Assembly: GCF_900106995.1 (NCBI RefSeq)
Contig: NZ_FNOK01000019.1
Location: 87,277 to 151,276 of the forward strand
Length of the DNA: 64,000 bases
Source of the DNA: Saccharopolyspora shandongensis
GTDB taxonomy: Bacteria; Actinomycetota; Actinomycetes; Mycobacteriales; Pseudonocardiaceae
Direction: 5' to 3'
How positions within the stretch are numbered: position 1 is the first letter of the stretch; each line of letters opens with the position of its first letter. Under the pieces are notes generated by a model that did no database searches, was not told the origin of the DNA, and was given only the letters and a program-made list of their open reading frames with translations. This document shows, piece by piece, positions 38,151 to 46,804 of this stretch. Both the position numbers and the translations under genes were made by a program.

Positions 38151-38951
38151 ATGGACACAGTCGCGATCACCGGCGGGACCGGACACCTCGGCCGCGAGCT
38201 GGTGCGCCTGCTCAAACCCACGCACCGGGTGCGGATCCTGACGCGCCGCCCCGGCACCGATCCCGAGCTGGAGTGGGTGCAGGGCGACCTCGCCACCGGT
38301 GAAGGGGTCGCCGAAGCGGTGGCCGGCGCGCACACCGTGGTGCACGCGGCGACGAGCTCTCCCGCCGCCCAGCGCGGTTTCATGCACCCGGTCGACTTCT
38401 GGCGCAGCCCGCCCGATGTCGACGTCGACGGCACCAGCCGACTGCTCGAAGCCGCCGCGGCGGCCCGGGTCGGCCACTTCCTCTACGTCTCCATCGTCGG
38501 CGTCGACCGGCCGGCATTGCCCTATCTGCGGCTGAAGCACACCGCCGAGGAGCTCGTCAGCGTCGCCGACGTGCCGTGGTCGATCGCGCGGGCGACCCAG
38601 TTCCACTGGCTGCTGGACCGGATGCTCAACCGCGCCACCCGGCTCCCGGTGCTGCCGCTGCCGGGCGCGCTGCCCACGCAGCCGGTCGACACCCACGACT
38701 TCGCCGAGTACCTGGTCGAATGCATCCGCGACGGCGCCGGGCAGCGGCGCGAGGACTTCGGCGGCCCGCAGGTGATCACCCTGCGCGATGCGCTGCGCAC
38801 CTGGCAGCGCGTCCGGGGCAGCGGCCGCCGGGTGATCAACGTGCCCGCGCCGCGGCGGCTGCGCCGGATCGCCACCGACATGACCTGCCCCGGTGGCCGC
38901 CGCGGCAAGATCAGCTGGGCCGACTGGCTGCAGTCCCACCCCGCCGAGTGA
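38151..38951 (+). CDS. NAD(P)H-binding atypical SDR (NmrA-like)
   Basis: 266 aa. N-terminal TVAITGGTGHLGRELVRLLKP is the GGxGxxG Rossmann motif of atypical short-chain dehydrogenases (NmrA/complex I 39-kDa type); FLYVSIVGVDR follows at about residue 111. The YxxxK pair is changed: LKHTAEE replaces it, so it may bind NAD(P)H as a redox sensor or have weak activity. ATG with GGAGG 8 nt upstream. The following TetR gene may regulate it. Confidence 0.85.
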   Translation: MDTVAITGGTGHLGRELVRLLKPTHRVRILTRRPGTDPELEWVQGDLATGEGVAEAVAGAHTVVHAATSSPAAQRGFMHPVDFWRSPPDVDVDGTSRLLEAAAAARVGHFLYVSIVGVDRPALPYLRLKHTAEELVSVADVPWSIARATQFHWLLDRMLNRATRLPVLPLPGALPTQPVDTHDFAEYLVECIRDGAGQRREDFGGPQVITLRDALRTWQRVRGSGRRVINVPAPRRLRRIATDMTCPGGRRGKISWADWLQSHPAE

Positions 38952-39017
38952 CCGCCGCGCGGCACGCTCCGGCCGCCCTCCTACGATCTGAGGCGTACGG
39001 AGTACGGAGAGGGTGCG

Positions 39018-39782
39018 ATGGCGACGGAGTACAGCGGCGGCGGAGATCCGGCACGCAGCCTGGCACTGCTGTGGCGGACCCAGGACGGGCCGACCAGCGG
39101 GCGCAAGGGGCGGTCCGATCTGGGCGTGGGCCGGATCGTGCGGGCCGCCATCGAGATCGCCGACGCCGACGGGCTGGCCGCGCTGTCCATGCGCCGGGTC
39201 GCCGACCACCTCGGCGTCGGCACCATGTCGCTGTACACCTACGTGCCGGGCAAGGCCGAACTGATCGACGTCATGCTCGACACGGCGTATGGCGAGACCG
39301 CCCGCCCCGAGCCCGGTCCCGCCTGGCGGGATCGGTTGGCGCAGGTGGCGCGGGAGAACTGGGCGATGTACCACCGGCATCCGTGGATGCTGCAGGTCGC
39401 GGCGGGGCGCGCCGTGCTGGGGCCGAACGCGATCGCCAAGTACGACTACGAGCTGGGCGCGGTCGCGGAGCTCGGGCTCACCGACGTCGAGATGGACTCC
39501 CTGCTGAGCCTGATGCTGGGGCACGCCGAGGCCGCCGCCCGGCGGTCGGTGGAGATGGCGCAGACCGAGCAGCGCAGCGGGATGAGCGACGAGCAGTGGT
39601 GGCAGGCGCACGCCCCGCTGCTCGGGCAGCTGATCGACCCGCAGCGCTACCCGACCGCCGCCCGGGTCGGCGCCGCTGCGGGTGAGGCCCACGGCTCGGC
39701 GCACAACCCGGAGCACGCCTTCGAGTTCGGCCTGCAGCGGATCCTCGACGGCATCGAGGCGTTCGTCGCGAGCAGCGGCTAG
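39018..39782 (+). CDS. TetR-family regulator with TetR_C-type ligand domain
   Basis: 254 aa. HTH at residues about 38-83 (RIVRAAIEIADADGLAALSMRRVADHLGVGTMSLYTYVPGKAELIDVM), preceded by a basic arm. C-terminal part (YHRHPWMLQVAAGRAVLGPNAIAKYDYEL) matches the tetracycline-repressor-type C-terminal domain. ATG with GGAGAGGG 6 nt upstream. The leader contains GTACGGAGTAC (38996-39006), a small palindrome that could be an autoregulatory site. Confidence 0.9.
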   Translation: MATEYSGGGDPARSLALLWRTQDGPTSGRKGRSDLGVGRIVRAAIEIADADGLAALSMRRVADHLGVGTMSLYTYVPGKAELIDVMLDTAYGETARPEPGPAWRDRLAQVARENWAMYHRHPWMLQVAAGRAVLGPNAIAKYDYELGAVAELGLTDVEMDSLLSLMLGHAEAAARRSVEMAQTEQRSGMSDEQWWQAHAPLLGQLIDPQRYPTAARVGAAAGEAHGSAHNPEHAFEFGLQRILDGIEAFVASSG

Positions 39783-39920
39783 CGGTCAGGCGATCTTGAC
39801 GAGCTGACCGAGCTCGCCGCCGGCTGCGGGCTCATGCTCCACAGCTCGGTTCCAGGACGAGAAAGCCCGCCCGGCCTGGAGTTGTTCCAAACCCCCACGC
39901 AAGTCCCCGACGAATCCGAC

Positions 39921-41162
39921 TCAGTCACGCCGGTCGGGTTGAGATTCCACATCGGACTGTTCAGGCGAGCCCACCTGCTGTGGACCTGCCGGCGCCTGTG
40001 GTGCGCTTTTCGTCAATCCCGCGCGCTGAGCAGGCACAGGACTGCCGCCGAGGCCCGGGCTGGGGACCTCCTTGCGCGCGACCGCTTCGGCCGCTCGGAC
40101 CGCTTCGGCGACCTCTGGGGTGGTGGAGGTGTCGAACCAGGCCTTGACCGACTCTTCTTCCTCTTCGGGGGCGGTGCTCGGGACTTCTTCCTTCGGTGGT
40201 TCGTAGCGGAAGACGCCGTCCTCGCCGGGCGCGCCGAGCATCCGCGCGAAGCCCTGGAGGGCCTTGTCGAAGTCGCTGGGGACCACCCAGACCTTGTTGG
40301 CGTTGCCCTGCGCCATCTGCGGCAGCGTCTGCAGGTATTGGTAGGCCAGCAGTTCCGGGGTCGGTTTGCCGCGCTTGACCGCTGCGAAGACCTTCTCGAC
40401 GGCCTTGGCTTGGCCCTGCGCCTGCAGGTATCGGCCGGCCCGGTCGCCCTGCGCGCGCAGGATGCTGGATTGCCGGTCGGCCTCCGCGCTCAGGATGGCC
40501 GCTTGCTTCTGCCCTTCCGCGGCCAGAATCGCCGCTTGCTTTTGACCTTCGGCGGTTTTGATCGCCGATTCCCGGGTTCCTTCGGCGTTGAGGATCATCG
40601 CGCGCTTCTCCCGGTCGGCGCGCATCTGCTTCTCCATCGAGTCCTTGATGGACGGTGGTGGGTCGATGGCCTTGAGCTCCACCCGGGCGACCCGGATGCC
40701 CCAGCGCCCGGTCTCCTGGTCCAGCACCCCGCGCAGCTGGGTGTTGATGGCGTCGCGGGAGGTCAGGGTTTCTTCGAGGCTCATGCCACCGACGACGTTG
40801 CGCAGCGTGGTGGTGGTCAGCTGTTCGACACCGATGATGTAGTTGGAGATCTCGTACACCGCCGACCGCGAATCGGTGACCTGGAAGTACACCACGGTGT
40901 CGATGGACACCGTCAGGTTGTCCTGGGTGATCACCGGCTGCGGTGGGAAGGACACCACCTGCTCACGCAGGTCGACGCGGGCCCGCACCCGGTCCAAGAA
41001 CGGCGCCAGGAAGCTCAGGCCCGGCTCGGCCACGGTGCGGAACTTCCCGAGCCGTTCGATCACCGAAGCCGTCGCCTGCGGCACCACCAGCACGGTCTTC
41101 ACCGCGATCACCAGGACCAGGAGCACGATGACAGCGATGACGATCAGTCCGAACGGGTCCAC
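39921..41162 (-). CDS. SPFH/band 7 (stomatin-prohibitin) membrane protein, QmcA-like
   Basis: 413 aa. N-terminal anchor (IVIAVIVLLVLVIAVKTVLV), SPFH domain about 28-190 (VPQATASVIERLGKFRTVAEPGLSFLAPFLDRV), then a heptad-rich helix with tandem EGQKQAAILAAEGQKQAAILSAEADRQ, and a long acidic/Pro-rich C-terminal tail (about 305-413) that is longer than in E. coli QmcA. GTG start with GAGGAGG upstream. Forms a pair with the NfeD gene 10 nt upstream, the usual SPFH-NfeD membrane microdomain module. Confidence 0.93.
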   Translation of the reverse strand: MDPFGLIVIAVIVLLVLVIAVKTVLVVPQATASVIERLGKFRTVAEPGLSFLAPFLDRVRARVDLREQVVSFPPQPVITQDNLTVSIDTVVYFQVTDSRSAVYEISNYIIGVEQLTTTTLRNVVGGMSLEETLTSRDAINTQLRGVLDQETGRWGIRVARVELKAIDPPPSIKDSMEKQMRADREKRAMILNAEGTRESAIKTAEGQKQAAILAAEGQKQAAILSAEADRQSSILRAQGDRAGRYLQAQGQAKAVEKVFAAVKRGKPTPELLAYQYLQTLPQMAQGNANKVWVVPSDFDKALQGFARMLGAPGEDGVFRYEPPKEEVPSTAPEEEEESVKAWFDTSTTPEVAEAVRAAEAVARKEVPSPGLGGSPVPAQRAGLTKSAPQAPAGPQQVGSPEQSDVESQPDRRD

Positions 41163-41172
41163 GGTAGCCTCC

Positions 41173-41601
41173 TCAGGGTTCGGCCCACACGACGGCGGTG
41201 GCCCCGGAGATGTCCATGACCGTCACCGTCTGGCCGGTCTCCAGCACTTGGGTCTCGTCGAATGCGCGGGCAGTCCACACATCGCCATCGATGCGCACCC
41301 TGCCCCCAGCGGCATCCACGGTGGATTCCACGATCGCCTTCTTGCCGATCAAGGCTTCGACATTCGTTTTCACCCCGTTGCCTCGGTTCAGTCGGCGTTT
41401 CAGCGCGGGCCGGGCTCCGAAGATCAACCCCAGTCCGAGTGCGGCGAACACGGCGGCATCGACGCCCAGTGGCGCCCCCAACGCCGCTGCCCCGGCAGCC
41501 CCCATCGCCGCGAGGCCAAGCATCAGTAACACGAGTTCACCCGAGATGACCTCGGCCACAATCAAGACCACGCCTGCGATCAACCACAACAGCGCGACCA
41601 T
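41173..41601 (-). CDS. NfeD-family membrane protein
   Basis: 142 aa. Three hydrophobic segments (about 1-65: LLWLIAGVVLIVAEVISGELVLLMLGLAAMGAAG...) and a C-terminal OB-fold (VKTNVEALIGKKAIVESTVDAAGGRVRIDGDVWTAR), i.e. the short NfeD1b type. ATG at 41601; an open frame continues upstream to 41889 but without resemblance to anything in the family. Partners the SPFH protein encoded next. Confidence 0.88.
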   Translation of the reverse strand: MVALLWLIAGVVLIVAEVISGELVLLMLGLAAMGAAGAAALGAPLGVDAAVFAALGLGLIFGARPALKRRLNRGNGVKTNVEALIGKKAIVESTVDAAGGRVRIDGDVWTARAFDETQVLETGQTVTVMDISGATAVVWAEP

Positions 41602-41885
41602 GTGCCCATGATGACAGCCTGGATCCCAGTTCGGGCTCACAGTTCGGGGCGCGATCCCTCGGGTGGGCCCGCAGAGCGCCCCGGTCCGGAACTGGGCTCG
41701 TTCACGCCGCTGCAGACGGGGCCGTTCGATGCCGAAGGCGCGGTAGAGCCGCGGATCGCCGTTGCCCGCCATCCATTCGCAGACGACGGTGTCGAGGGTG
41801 CCGAACCGCAGCACGGCGGTTGTTCCGATGCGGTTGATCATGCCTCGGCCAGGCGTCGCCCATCGACCAACGCGAGGCACGTACT
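41602..41885. other. Gap between NfeD and the first DeoR gene
   Basis: No gene assigned. A - strand frame continuous with NfeD covers it (containing VVCEWMAGNGDPRLYRAFGIE), but I could not link that to a family, and its codon pattern does not distinguish it from chance. Confidence 0.4.
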
Positions 41886-41915
41886 CCACAGAAATCCACA
41901 GCTACAATCCGATCT
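41886..41915 (+). promoter_or_regulatory. Leaderless promoter of first DeoR gene with two CCACA repeats 10 bp apart
   Basis: CCACA at 41886-41890 and 41896-41900, then a near-consensus -10 TACAAT at 41903-41908. Only 7 nt separate the -10 from the GTG start at 41916, so the transcript is expected to begin at the start codon. The CCACA repeats fall in the -35/-10 spacer, and the same repeats occur at the second DeoR promoter. Confidence 0.6.
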
Positions 41916-42680
41916 GTGCTCGCCGCAGAACGCCATGCCCTGATCGCCGAGATGGTGCGCAGCGCGCACATCGTCAGCACGGACACGCTCGTGCGACAAC
42001 TGGCCGTCTCCGGGGAGACGATCCGTCGAGACCTCGTGGCACTCGAGGAACGCGGGGTCCTCACCCGCGTGCACGGCGGCGCAGCGAGCACCGAGCCGCA
42101 GATCTCCCAAGAACCACCCGTCGAGCAGCGCCAACGCCTGGGCGCCGAGAACAAGAACAGGATCGGTCGCGCCGCCGCCTCGCTCGTGCGAGATGGTCAG
42201 ATCATCATGATCGATGTTGGCACGACGGCCACCGCGGTGGCGCGGGCACTCCCGCCCGGGCTATCCGCCACCGTGCTGACCAACTCGCTGGTCGTCGCTT
42301 CGGAACTGGCCGACCGCCCCGGACTCGACGTCCTGGTCTCAGGCGGCCGCGTGCGGGCCGGAGATCTCGCACTGTCGAACGCAACCGCCGCCGGGTTCTT
42401 CGCCGAGACCTACCCGGATTTGGCCTTCCTCGGCTCTGGCGGCCTGCATCCCGAAGCCGGCCTCACCGATTACCACCTCGAGGAGATCGCGGTGCGCCGA
42501 ACCGTGCTCGCCAACGCCCACCGCTCCTACGCCTTGGTCTCGAGCGAGAAGTTCGACCGAATCGCCGGTCACCACGTCTGCCCGCTCGACCAGCTCACCG
42601 GCGTCGTCGTCGATACCGAGCCCGCCGGGAGCCTGCGCGACGCGCTGGCCGACGCAGCCGTCGAAGTGATCATCGCCTGA
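41916..42680 (+). CDS. DeoR-family transcriptional regulator (first of two paralogs)
   Basis: 254 aa. N-terminal HTH: ERHALIAEMVRSAHIVSTDTLVRQLAVSGETIRRDLVALEERGVLTRVHGGA, the full DeoR signature. C-terminal sugar-phosphate sensor domain with IDVGTTATAVARAL and DLAFLGSGGLHPEAGLTDYHLEE. GTG start without Shine-Dalgarno but with a -10 seven bases upstream (leaderless). A close paralog follows after 337 nt; both probably sense phosphorylated sugar-like intermediates of the downstream operon. Confidence 0.92.
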   Translation: MLAAERHALIAEMVRSAHIVSTDTLVRQLAVSGETIRRDLVALEERGVLTRVHGGAASTEPQISQEPPVEQRQRLGAENKNRIGRAAASLVRDGQIIMIDVGTTATAVARALPPGLSATVLTNSLVVASELADRPGLDVLVSGGRVRAGDLALSNATAAGFFAETYPDLAFLGSGGLHPEAGLTDYHLEEIAVRRTVLANAHRSYALVSSEKFDRIAGHHVCPLDQLTGVVVDTEPAGSLRDALADAAVEVIIA

Positions 42681-42947
42681 TCGCACTGCCGACAACCCCT
42701 CGTCCGGACGCGGGAGCGTACGAGGCGGCAGCCCACCAGCGCACGGTCCGAACAGGGGCAAAGGACATCCACCCCGCCTCGCGTTGACCCGCGGCGACGG
42801 CAGCACACCTGAACGCACTTTCCGGCTTCAGCGGACTTTCCCGGGCGACGCGCACTCCGCGCACACTTCTCGGCGCAGCCGGCGACCACGCACGCGCAGT
42901 GCGCACATCATCAAAGGCGGGTATGGCCTGCACCACAGCTAGCCGCC
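42681..42947. other. Gene-free stretch between the two DeoR genes
   Basis: No gene or repeat that I can support. The promoter of the second DeoR gene begins at its right edge (42948). Confidence 0.5.
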
Positions 42948-43004
42948 TTGACACCCCGCCCAGCAAATTCCATACTCCTCCACATCTAGCCACATTTTTC
43001 CACA
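42948..43004 (+). promoter_or_regulatory. Promoter of second DeoR operon with three CCACA operator repeats
   Basis: -35 TTGACA (42948-42953), 17-nt spacer, -10 CATACT (42971-42976). Then CCACA at 42980-42984, 42990-42994 and 43000-43004: three direct repeats at exactly 10-bp spacing, covering the expected transcription start (about 42983). A protein lying on one face of the DNA here would block transcription. Matches the pair at the first DeoR promoter. Confidence 0.7.
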
Positions 43005-43017
43005 GAAACGGTCAAAG

Positions 43018-43848
43018 ATGCTCGTTGCTGAGCGGCACGACCGCATCAACCAAGCGATCCGCTCCGGCCGGGTCGTCTCGACGGCGGAGTTCTCCGAGCT
43101 GCTGCAGGTCTCCGCCGAGACCATCCGCCGCGATCTCGCCGAACTGGAGGGCAAGGGCGTCCTGACGCGCGTCCGGGGCGGCGCCGTGCGTACGGGCCAC
43201 CTCGGCGACGAAGCTCCCTTCGTGGAGAGGTCCAGCACTGCGCAAGGGGCCAAGTCGGTCATCGGCCGGCTGGCGGCGGAGCTGATCCAGCCAGGTCAGA
43301 CGGTCGTCATCGACGTCGGCACCACCGCCGTGCAGGTCGCCCGCGCCATCCCGAAGGACTTCACCGGCGTCGTCGTGACCTGCTCGATGCGGGCCGCCAC
43401 CGAGCTCGCCGACGTGCCGGGCGCGGAGGTCCTCCTCAGCGGTGGGCGGATGCGGCGCGGCGACCTGGCCCTGTCCGGCCCGGTGGCGCACGACTTCTTC
43501 CAGGAAATCCACGCCGACGTCGCGTTCCTGGGCTCCGGCGGATTGGCCGCCGGGGCCGGGCTGACCGACTTCCACCTCGACGAAAGCCACGTGCGGCGAG
43601 CCATGATCCGCAACTGCGCCAAGAGCTACGCGCTGGTCGACAGCACCAAGCATCAGCGCGTCGCCCCGTACCGGGTCGCATCACTGGACCAGCTCTCCGG
43701 CGTGGTCACAGACCAGGAGCCCCCGGCGGAGCTGGTCCGGGCGATCGCCGATTCCGGCGGCCGGATCATCCAGCCCGAGGGCGAAGAGAACACCCCGGCA
43801 GCCGACGCATCGCGGTCCGGCGAAGCAGAAGAAGGAGGGCGGGAATGA
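43018..43848 (+). CDS. DeoR-family transcriptional regulator (second paralog), heads catabolic operon
   Basis: 276 aa. DeoR HTH (RHDRINQAIRSGRVVSTAEFSELLQVSAETIRRDLAELEGKGVLTRVRGGAV) and sensor domain (IDVGTTAVQVARAIP; VAFLGSGGLAAGAGLTDFHLDE). About half its residues appear identical to the first DeoR protein. C-terminal acidic extension. ATG 43018; its stop overlaps the permease start (ATGA), so it is the first gene of the operon and likely its autoregulated repressor. Confidence 0.92.
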   Translation: MLVAERHDRINQAIRSGRVVSTAEFSELLQVSAETIRRDLAELEGKGVLTRVRGGAVRTGHLGDEAPFVERSSTAQGAKSVIGRLAAELIQPGQTVVIDVGTTAVQVARAIPKDFTGVVVTCSMRAATELADVPGAEVLLSGGRMRRGDLALSGPVAHDFFQEIHADVAFLGSGGLAAGAGLTDFHLDESHVRRAMIRNCAKSYALVDSTKHQRVAPYRVASLDQLSGVVTDQEPPAELVRAIADSGGRIIQPEGEENTPAADASRSGEAEEGGRE

Positions 43849-45362
43849 CAACGCCCGGTGAGCGCGGCGCGAACGGCCTCTCGGAGTTCGGCTACGCACA
43901 GGAGATGAAGCGCGAACTCGGCTGGTACACCTCCTTCGCGGTGGCCTTCGGATTCGTCTCGATCGCGACCGGCATCTTCACCGCCTACGGCTCGGTGCTC
44001 AGCTCATCCGGGCCGATGGGCATCTGGACCTGGCCGGTCGTGGTCATCGGCCAGCTCTGCGTGGCGCTGATCTTCGGCGCGCTGGCCGCGCGGATCCCGG
44101 TCAGCGGCTACGCGTACCAGTGGATCTCCCGGCTGGCCAACCCGATCCTGGGCTGGATCATGGGCTGGGTGTCGTTCACCTTCCTTGGCGTGGTCGTCGT
44201 CGCCGTGGACTACACGATCGCCGCGACCATCCTCCCGGTGCTGTTCCAGTACCAGGGCACCAACGAGAACGCCTGGGCCATCACCGCGATCGTGCTGCTG
44301 CTGCAAGCGATCCTGGTGGCGCTGTCCACCCGGGCCACGCAACGGGTCAACAACGTGGCGGTCACCATCCAGCTGATCGGGATGGTGTCGCTGACCGTGC
44401 TGCTGTTCGTCGTCGGCGGCGTCACCGGCCAGCTCGACTTCAGCACCCTGTTCAGCACCGGCGACATCCCACGCGAGGGCTACTTCGCGCCCGGCGGCCT
44501 CACCTCGGTCGGCCCGTGGGCCCTGGGCTTCCTGCTCGGCGCGTTCACCATCGTCGGCTTCGAGTCGGCGGCGAACCTGGCCGAGGAGACCAAGAACCCG
44601 GCGCGGGTGGTGCCCAAGGCGATGGCGCAGGCCGTGGTCGGGCTCGGCGTGCTCGGCATGCTGTTCCTGGTCGCGGTGACGGCGCTGGCCGGCGACCCGG
44701 TGGCGCTGGCGCAGTCCGACACCCCGGTCGCGGACGTGATCGCCCGCGTGCTCGGCTCCTACGTCGGCAAGGCGCTGCTGGTGCTGGTCGTCGTCTCGAT
44801 CTTCTCCTGCGGCCTGGTGATCTCGCTCAGCGGCGCCCGCCTGGTGTGGGCCATGGCCCGCGACAAGCGGTTCCCCGCCTGGCAACTGCTGAACAAGATC
44901 AACGGCTCGACCGGCACCCCGATGAACGCCTCGGTGTTCATGTTCGTGGTCGCCCAGATCGTGCTAGCGCTGTTCGCCCGCTCCACCCAGGCGCTGTTCT
45001 CACTGTTCTCCGCGGCGACACTGCTGCCGGCGCTGATCTACGCAGCGACCGTCGCGCTCTACATCGCCAAGCGCAAGAGCCTCCCGCCGTCGAAGGGCTT
45101 CGAGCTCGGCCGCCTGGAGATCCCGGTGCTCGTGCTGGCCGTCGTCTGGCTTGCCTACGAGCTGCTGATCTTCCGCGACGCCTCGTTCGCCGAGCCTTGG
45201 CTGTACCTGCTCGTCATGTTCGCCATCGGCGCCGTCTACCTGGTCTACCTGCTGGTGCGCCACGGTGCGAAGAGCCTGACGATGCCGGACCTGCACGACA
45301 TCGACAAGGCGCTGGACACCGACCCGCACCAGGCACCCAGCAACGCGGGAGGGAACCAGTGA
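43845..45362 (+). CDS. APC-superfamily permease
   Basis: 505 aa, about 12 hydrophobic helices. The N-terminus (LSEFGYAQEMKRELGWYTSFAVAFGFVSIATGIFTAYG) and FTIVGFESAANLAEETKNPARVVPKAM (about 225-250) are the two APC landmarks, closest to the amino acid/choline/GABA permease branch. ATG preceded by GAAGGAGGG. It occupies the transporter position of a kinase/dehydrogenase operon where a glycerol facilitator would normally be expected, so the substrate is likely an amino or hydroxylated compound. Substrate unknown. Confidence 0.9.
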   Translation: MTTPGERGANGLSEFGYAQEMKRELGWYTSFAVAFGFVSIATGIFTAYGSVLSSSGPMGIWTWPVVVIGQLCVALIFGALAARIPVSGYAYQWISRLANPILGWIMGWVSFTFLGVVVVAVDYTIAATILPVLFQYQGTNENAWAITAIVLLLQAILVALSTRATQRVNNVAVTIQLIGMVSLTVLLFVVGGVTGQLDFSTLFSTGDIPREGYFAPGGLTSVGPWALGFLLGAFTIVGFESAANLAEETKNPARVVPKAMAQAVVGLGVLGMLFLVAVTALAGDPVALAQSDTPVADVIARVLGSYVGKALLVLVVVSIFSCGLVISLSGARLVWAMARDKRFPAWQLLNKINGSTGTPMNASVFMFVVAQIVLALFARSTQALFSLFSAATLLPALIYAATVALYIAKRKSLPPSKGFELGRLEIPVLVLAVVWLAYELLIFRDASFAEPWLYLLVMFAIGAVYLVYLLVRHGAKSLTMPDLHDIDKALDTDPHQAPSNAGGNQ

Positions 45363-46804
45363 CCACCGTCCTGGCGATCGATCAGGGGACCTCGGGCACC
45401 AAAGCGATGGTGGTCGACGGTGACGGCAATGTGCTCAGCGTCGTCGAACTGCCGGTGCACCCGCGCTACCTCTCCGGTGGCGGTGTGGAGCAAGACCCGC
45501 AGGAACTGCTGGACTCCGTGCTGGATTCCGGACGGCAGGCGGTCGCGGAAGCCGCAGTGCGCGTCGACTTCGTGACCCTGGCAAACCAGGGTGAAACGGT
45601 GCTCGCCTGGGATCCCGCGACGGGACGACCGCTGACGCAGGCGATCGTCTGGCAGGACCGGCGCTCCGCGGAGATCTGCGCGAAGCGCAGCGACTCTGCG
45701 AACGCGATCGGCGAACGCACCGGGCTGGTTCTGGACCCGTACTTCTCGGCGCCGAAGATGCGTTGGATCCGCGAGCAGGTGACCACCGGAGGCGCGGTGA
45801 CCACATCGGACACCTGGCTGATCCACCAGCTCACAGGTGAATTCGTGACCGACGCCAGCACCGCCAGCCGGTCACTGCTCACCGACCTGGATTCGGTGTC
45901 GTGGGACCCCGAACTGCTGGAGGTGTTCGACCTCGCCGGTGAAGCCCTCCCGCGCATCGCCGCCAACGACGAGGTGGTCGGTGAGACGACGGTCTTCGGC
46001 GGCACGGCGCAGGTCGGTGGCTTGGTCGTCGACCAGCAAGCCGCACTGCTGGCGCAGCGGTGCCTGGCACCCGGCGAGGCCAAGTGCACCTTCGGCACCG
46101 GAGCCTTCCTGCTGGCCAACATGGGGCGGACACCCGTGCGGTCGAGCGCAGGGCTGGCGGCCTCGGTCGCGTGGCGGGTGCGCGACGAAACGTCGTACTG
46201 CTTCGACGGGCAGGTCGCCACCGCGGCCTCGGCCGTGCGGTGGCTGCAGGGGCTGGGTCTGATCCAGGGCGCACCAGACCTGGATCGCGTGGCGGTGGCC
46301 GACAGCGATGGAGTGCTGTGCGTGCCCGCGCTGGCCGGGCTGTCCGCCCCGTGGTGGGCCCCGGAGGCGAAGGCGACCTTCAGCGGCATGACGCTGTCCA
46401 CAGAGGTCGGTCACCTGATCAAAGCAGTTCTCGACGGCATCGCCGCGCAGGTCGCCGAACTCGCCGACTGCGCCGCCCAGGACATCGGCGAGCCGCTGCG
46501 GCGGCTGCGGGTGGACGGGGGGCTCACCCGCAGCCGCGTGTTGATGCAGGCCGTCGCCGACCTGCTGCAAGTCCAGGTCGACGTGTACCCATCTGCACAC
46601 GCGACGGCGCTCGGCGCGGCGGGATTCGCCCGCGCCGCAGCCGATCCCGGGCTTCCGCTCGAGCAGGCGATCATCGACTGGGCCCCGAGCACCAGCTTCA
46701 CCCCACGATTGGGCGCCGCCGACGCCGCCGAGTTCCGCGCCCGCTGGCGCGCCGCCGTCGACACCGCGCTCATGCGCGATCGCGAGATTCAGGAGGAGTC
46801 ATGA
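45359..46804 (+). CDS. FGGY-family kinase, GlpK-like with altered substrate pocket
   Basis: 481 aa. N-terminal phosphate motif LAIDQGTSGTKAMVVD and the GlpK-like substrate region NQGETVLAW (76-84), AIVWQD (95-100), GLVLDPYFS (122-130), VVDQQAAL (223-230). Compared with glycerol kinase, the glycerol-binding Arg of NQRET is Gly (G78), while Glu79, Trp98, Tyr128, Asp225 and Gln226 are kept. This suggests a substrate larger than or different from glycerol. GTG start in GTGA overlap with the permease, GGGAGGG upstream. Confidence 0.88.
   Translation: MTTVLAIDQGTSGTKAMVVDGDGNVLSVVELPVHPRYLSGGGVEQDPQELLDSVLDSGRQAVAEAAVRVDFVTLANQGETVLAWDPATGRPLTQAIVWQDRRSAEICAKRSDSANAIGERTGLVLDPYFSAPKMRWIREQVTTGGAVTTSDTWLIHQLTGEFVTDASTASRSLLTDLDSVSWDPELLEVFDLAGEALPRIAANDEVVGETTVFGGTAQVGGLVVDQQAALLAQRCLAPGEAKCTFGTGAFLLANMGRTPVRSSAGLAASVAWRVRDETSYCFDGQVATAASAVRWLQGLGLIQGAPDLDRVAVADSDGVLCVPALAGLSAPWWAPEAKATFSGMTLSTEVGHLIKAVLDGIAAQVAELADCAAQDIGEPLRRLRVDGGLTRSRVLMQAVADLLQVQVDVYPSAHATALGAAGFARAAADPGLPLEQAIIDWAPSTSFTPRLGAADAAEFRARWRAAVDTALMRDREIQEES

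Noticed and set aside
41602..41889. N-terminal extension of NfeD or a separate gene in the gap
   Set aside because: Open frame only; no recognisable domain, and NfeD proteins normally begin at the hydrophobic segment encoded from 41601.
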